Shown here one piece after another: positions 6,371 through 8,923 of a stretch of 8,923 bases of DNA. Both the position numbers and the translations under genes were made by a program. Position 1 is the stretch's first letter. The number at the start of each line of letters is the position of its first letter. A model generated the notes under the pieces. It was not told the origin of the DNA and made no database searches. It saw only the letters and a program-made list of their open reading frames with translations. The stretch is taken from assembly GCA_043736395.1 (NCBI GenBank), contig JAYTCQ010000223.1, positions 1 through 8,923 of the forward strand. The letters are read 5' to 3'. This DNA comes from JAFDVL01 sp043736395 (lineage in GTDB: Bacteria > Acidobacteriota > Blastocatellia > RBC074).

Positions 6371-6375
6371 GACCA

Positions 6376-7497
6376 TTACTGACCGCTGAACTTCACACCA
6401 TCAAGAGAAACGTTCTGTTTCACTTCGGTGAATTTGCGAGTTCCGGCGGCTCCGCGCACGACAGAAGACGTACGAATTGTCATCGGAATTTTCACGCCAT
6501 CAACATCTTTGTAATCTTCAAAATCGTACTGCGTAGGAATACCGCCGAGGAACGTCCCCAGCACATCAATGCGCCGCAGCAATAATCCGGTTTCCGCATC
6601 GAAGAAAACCGTAGAACTATTTTTGCCTTCTGTGAATCGCATCACGTTGGCATCGCGATCGCCGATTTTTATTTTGCGTCCGGTCGCGAATTTCGGATAC
6701 GGTTCCGTAAATTTGATCGCCGATAAAAGCAACGTTAATTTTTTCGCTTCGTTGAGTTCACCGGGATTCATTGCACGTGAAGCCGTAGGATTTTTCATCC
6801 AGCCACTCGTGCCATCAAATCCATTCGAAGTTTCTTCGCCTTTGTCGTTAGTCATTACCGCAAGGATTTTGTTACCGGATGTTTTGACATCAAGATTGCC
6901 TTTGGCTCCGTTGCCGGTTTCAAAACTGCCCTTAAAAGCGCGGTTGTTGACTTTGGCAATAGCATCTTTTCCGCCCACTGCTTGCACGTATTTTTCCCAC
7001 ACTTGATCCGCTGTCATCGGCGCAGGTGACGGTGCTGCTGGTGCTGCGCCTGGAGCTGCTGGTGGACGCATCTGAATTGGAGCCGCTAACGGAAAAGTTG
7101 GAGTTCCGTTGGGAATCGGGCGACCTTGATGACAAGTTTGGCAGGAGACATCCACTTTTCCTTCGAAATTATTTTTGTTAATTTCCTGCACCATTTTGAT
7201 CATGTTGCGCGCGATGCCTTTGTGTTCGTGTGCGTCGCTGACAAAATCCATTTTGCCGTCTTTTTGGATGTGGCAAAAATTGCACTGGACGCCCAGCGCG
7301 GCATTGAAATAATTCATCATCGGACCAAATTGGGAATCCGGTAATCCCGTTAATGATTTAATATTTTTGTGCGTTTGTTCTGCAGTTTTTTCTTCCTGCG
7401 CCGCTTGCGAATTGACGATTCGCTGTGAAGCGAATGGTAAAATCGCACACCCTGCTACGACTAAAAATAAGCCGCGTTTGAATTGCGAAATTTTCAT
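6376..7497 (-). CDS. Diheme reaction-centre-type c cytochrome fused to a LolA-like C-terminal domain
   Basis: 373 aa. The start is the ATG at 7497, with AGGAGGA just upstream; an in-frame TTG at 7557 would add 20 residues and has no support. The N-terminus is an export signal: either a lipobox VAGC with Cys17 lipidated, or a longer signal ending near residue 32. Residues about 35-135 resemble the photosynthetic reaction centre cytochrome c subunit (PF02276 type), with two heme sites, CNFCH (72-76) and CQTCH (119-123). Each is preceded by a helix with methionines (60/61 and 99/102) that could give the sixth ligand, as in that family. This is half of the usual four hemes. A Pro/Ala linker follows (about 138-160), then a beta-rich domain (165-373) with the look of outer-membrane lipoprotein carrier/sorting folds (TSGWMKNP, FFDAETGLLLRRID, YDFEDYKDVDGVKIP). 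No reaction centre gene is present. A periplasmic electron-transfer role is likely; the partner is unknown. Confidence 0.85.
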   Translation of the reverse strand: MKISQFKRGLFLVVAGCAILPFASQRIVNSQAAQEEKTAEQTHKNIKSLTGLPDSQFGPMMNYFNAALGVQCNFCHIQKDGKMDFVSDAHEHKGIARNMIKMVQEINKNNFEGKVDVSCQTCHQGRPIPNGTPTFPLAAPIQMRPPAAPGAAPAAPSPAPMTADQVWEKYVQAVGGKDAIAKVNNRAFKGSFETGNGAKGNLDVKTSGNKILAVMTNDKGEETSNGFDGTSGWMKNPTASRAMNPGELNEAKKLTLLLSAIKFTEPYPKFATGRKIKIGDRDANVMRFTEGKNSSTVFFDAETGLLLRRIDVLGTFLGGIPTQYDFEDYKDVDGVKIPMTIRTSSVVRGAAGTRKFTEVKQNVSLDGVKFSGQ

Positions 7498-7500
7498 GAA

Positions 7501-7507
7501 TCCTCCT
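7501..7507 (-). promoter_or_regulatory. Ribosome binding site that fixes the cytochrome start
   Basis: AGGAGGA on the minus strand ends 3 bases before the ATG at 7497. It is the strongest Shine-Dalgarno in the window and excludes the upstream in-frame TTG at 7557 as the likely start. Confidence 0.75.
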
Positions 7508-7523
7508 GTTGAAATGTGAATGG

Positions 7524-7551
7524 TTGGCACTGTACCGCTCGACGTTAGAAT
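7524..7551 (+). promoter_or_regulatory. Probable promoter of the galactokinase-family gene
   Basis: TTGGCA (7524-7529) and TAGAAT (7546-7551), 16 bases apart, each matching the sigma-70 consensus at five of six positions. This is the best promoter match in the window. It would start transcription near 7558, giving a leader of about 36 bases. A short inverted pair, TACCGC (7533-7538) and GCGGTA (7559-7564), spans the -10 box and the likely start and could be an operator, though six bases is short enough to be chance. Confidence 0.45.
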
Positions 7552-7557
7552 CTTCAA
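7529..7557 (-). promoter_or_regulatory. Possible promoter of the cytochrome gene, overlapping the divergent promoter
   Basis: On the minus strand, TTGAAG (7557-7552) and TACAGT (7534-7529) are 17 bases apart, about 30 bases before the ATG at 7497. It lies almost entirely on top of the plus-strand candidate at 7524-7551. If both are real, polymerase could occupy only one at a time. Confidence 0.3.
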
Positions 7558-7593
7558 TGCGGTATGGTACGTTGATAAACTAACAAAAACTAG

Positions 7594-8922
7594 ATGAACC
7601 AGACGTTACAAATTAATTCGCTTGTTACACGCTTTCACCAACTCTATGGTGAAGGTGAAATCCGACTGCTACGCGCTCCGGCGCGAATCAATATAATTGG
7701 CGAACATATTGATTATGTGTCGTACCTGCCCACCGCATCGCTACCGTTTGGATCACACGAAAATGCGATGTATATGGCGTTTCGTCCAAACTCTGACGGC
7801 GTTATTCGCGGTGCTTCGGTGAATTCAAATTTCGAATCTTTTTCATTTGAAATTAATGAAGGCATTGATGTCATTGGTCAAAATTGGAATGAATATCTTT
7901 TCACCCGTCCGGTTCCCGCGTCACATTGGAGCAATTACGTTAAAGGCGCAGTATTTTTCACTCTTACTAAAGACGTAGCGCTACCCGCACAAGGTTACGA
8001 TTTTTTGATAGATTCGACGATTCCACCACAGGGCGGATCATCTTCGTCGTCGGCGTTAACCGTACTCGCAGGTGCGGCGATGCGCATCGTGAATAAAATT
8101 AATTACAGTGCGGAAATGCTGGCGCAGGATTCAGCCCAAGCCGAATGGTTTATTGGTACGCGAGGCGGCAGCCTTGATCACACAACAATTTGTTTATCGA
8201 AGCGGAATCACGCGGTGCTGCTGAATTATGCAACGAATAAAACCGAGACGATTCCCTTGCCTGACGAAGACGTGCGCTGGGTAACTTTTTTTTCGCACTC
8301 CGCCGATAAAGGCAAAGAAATCATGTTGGAGTACAACGAACGCGCCGCCGTCTCACGAATGATTATTCCGGCACTTCTTGATGGAAATATTTCCGAAGAA
8401 AATATCAAAAACCTTCCTGAAACAATTTCGCTGAAAGAAGTACAATTTCGCTTCCCTGACATTTTCGCGCAATGTTCACAGGCTTTTCCTGACTTAGTCA
8501 AAGAGCGCTTCGCACTAAAACTAAAAATTCGTGCGCGGGCGTTACACCACATGGGCGAAGCTTGGCGCGTTGAAATGGCAGTTGCCATACTCTTGGAAAA
8601 ACATCCAGATGCGATGCAAAAACTTGGGCAATTAATGAATGCAACACACGAAAGCCTGCGCGATTTATACGAGGTCTGCACACCCGGCGTAAACGATTTA
8701 ATTTCCATCATCAACGAAGATGAAAAAGTTTTTGGCACGCGGATTATCGGCGGCGGATTTGGTGGAAATGTTTTGGTGCTGACTACTGCTGATAACGTTG
8801 ACGCCTTGATTGATCACGTACAGAAAAAATATTACGCGCCGCAGCAACGCGACGGAATGCTTGAAGGAGCAATCATGATTTCAACTCCTGGCGATGGCAT
8901 TTCAGAGTTGACGATTCCTTAA
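7594..8922 (+). CDS. Galactokinase-family GHMP sugar kinase, divergent
   Basis: 442 aa, ending with a stop just inside the right edge. The first ATG after an in-frame TAG is used; no Shine-Dalgarno is visible, so the message may be translated from a weak or non-SD site. GHMP kinase motifs are all present: motif 1 RAPARINIIGEHIDY (27-41), ATP-binding motif 2 PPQGGSSSSSALTV (144-157), catalytic Asp195 in GTRGGSLDH (188-196), and motif 3 IIGGGFGGNVLVL (384-396). The segment THESLRDLYEV (351-361) is characteristic of galactokinases rather than mevalonate or homoserine kinases. Galactokinases phosphorylate galactose at C1 with ATP in the cytoplasm. Two oddities: the protein is about 50 residues longer than typical GalK (about 380-390), and the stretch after GEHIDY reads VSYLPTASLP instead of the usual N-D/Q-G-F/L. 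Sugar specificity is therefore uncertain, and I withhold the symbol galK. No other Leloir-pathway gene is in the window. Confidence 0.88.
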   Translation: MNQTLQINSLVTRFHQLYGEGEIRLLRAPARINIIGEHIDYVSYLPTASLPFGSHENAMYMAFRPNSDGVIRGASVNSNFESFSFEINEGIDVIGQNWNEYLFTRPVPASHWSNYVKGAVFFTLTKDVALPAQGYDFLIDSTIPPQGGSSSSSALTVLAGAAMRIVNKINYSAEMLAQDSAQAEWFIGTRGGSLDHTTICLSKRNHAVLLNYATNKTETIPLPDEDVRWVTFFSHSADKGKEIMLEYNERAAVSRMIIPALLDGNISEENIKNLPETISLKEVQFRFPDIFAQCSQAFPDLVKERFALKLKIRARALHHMGEAWRVEMAVAILLEKHPDAMQKLGQLMNATHESLRDLYEVCTPGVNDLISIINEDEKVFGTRIIGGGFGGNVLVLTTADNVDALIDHVQKKYYAPQQRDGMLEGAIMISTPGDGISELTIP

Positions 8923-8923
8923 G

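Noticed and set aside
6569..7006. Plus-strand open frame of 145 codons
   Set aside because: Antisense to the C-terminal domain of the cytochrome fusion; it looks like a by-product of codon bias.
7498..7557. N-terminal extension of the cytochrome starting at TTG 7557
   Set aside because: It has no ribosome binding site, would bury the export signal, and would overlap the promoter region. AGGAGGA points to the ATG at 7497.
8226..8738. Minus-strand open frame of 170 codons (Ser-, Lys- and Arg-rich)
   Set aside because: Antisense to the galactokinase-family gene, whose own motifs run through this region. The composition is typical of a shadow frame.

Overview
This window looks like chromosomal DNA of a heterotrophic, probably soil or freshwater Gram-negative bacterium. 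Acidobacteriota of the Blastocatellia type is my best guess. The reasons are a secreted diheme cytochrome of the photosynthetic-reaction-centre cytochrome type fused to an extra C-terminal domain, a Tat-exported Gfo/Idh/MocA oxidoreductase, a signal-peptide-bearing M61 peptidase and a FimT/GspH-type prepilin. No single gene proves the phylum, so this is an inference. I see no phage genes, transposase, tRNA, rRNA or CRISPR array.

Layout: (1) bases 1-949, minus strand, hold the 5' part of a secreted amidohydrolase that runs off the left edge. (2) 1052-2929, minus, is a secreted M61 peptidase with a C-terminal PDZ domain. (3) 3139-3690, minus, is a small protein I do not recognise. (4) 3691-4051 is a divergent non-coding region with a long hairpin. 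(5) 4052-5419, plus, is the Tat-exported oxidoreductase. (6) 5533-6093, minus, is an orphan minor prepilin. (7) 6376-7497, minus, is the reaction-centre-type diheme cytochrome with a LolA-like tail. (8) 7594-8922, plus, is a galactokinase-family GHMP kinase, complete to its stop codon. Most of the proteins are predicted to leave the cytoplasm. The kinase is an exception and the unknown protein has no visible signal. The genes do not form one clear pathway and look like largely independent transcription units.

The most unusual content lies between the genes. Five gaps hold a long inverted-repeat element, and four of these elements sit only 4-13 bases from a stop codon. Two (982-1045 and 6202-6370) have the layout of REPINs: a GTAG tetranucleotide, a 9-bp hairpin with a 3-base loop, and an inverted second copy, yet their sequences are unrelated. 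Two others (3035-3128 and 5433-5528) are inverted pairs of short tandem arrays with units of about 8 and 9-10 bases. The fifth (3726-3800) is a near-perfect 29-bp hairpin in the leader of the unknown gene. None has a following T-run, so they are not ordinary intrinsic terminators. They look like several co-existing families of dispersed palindromes that settle against gene ends.
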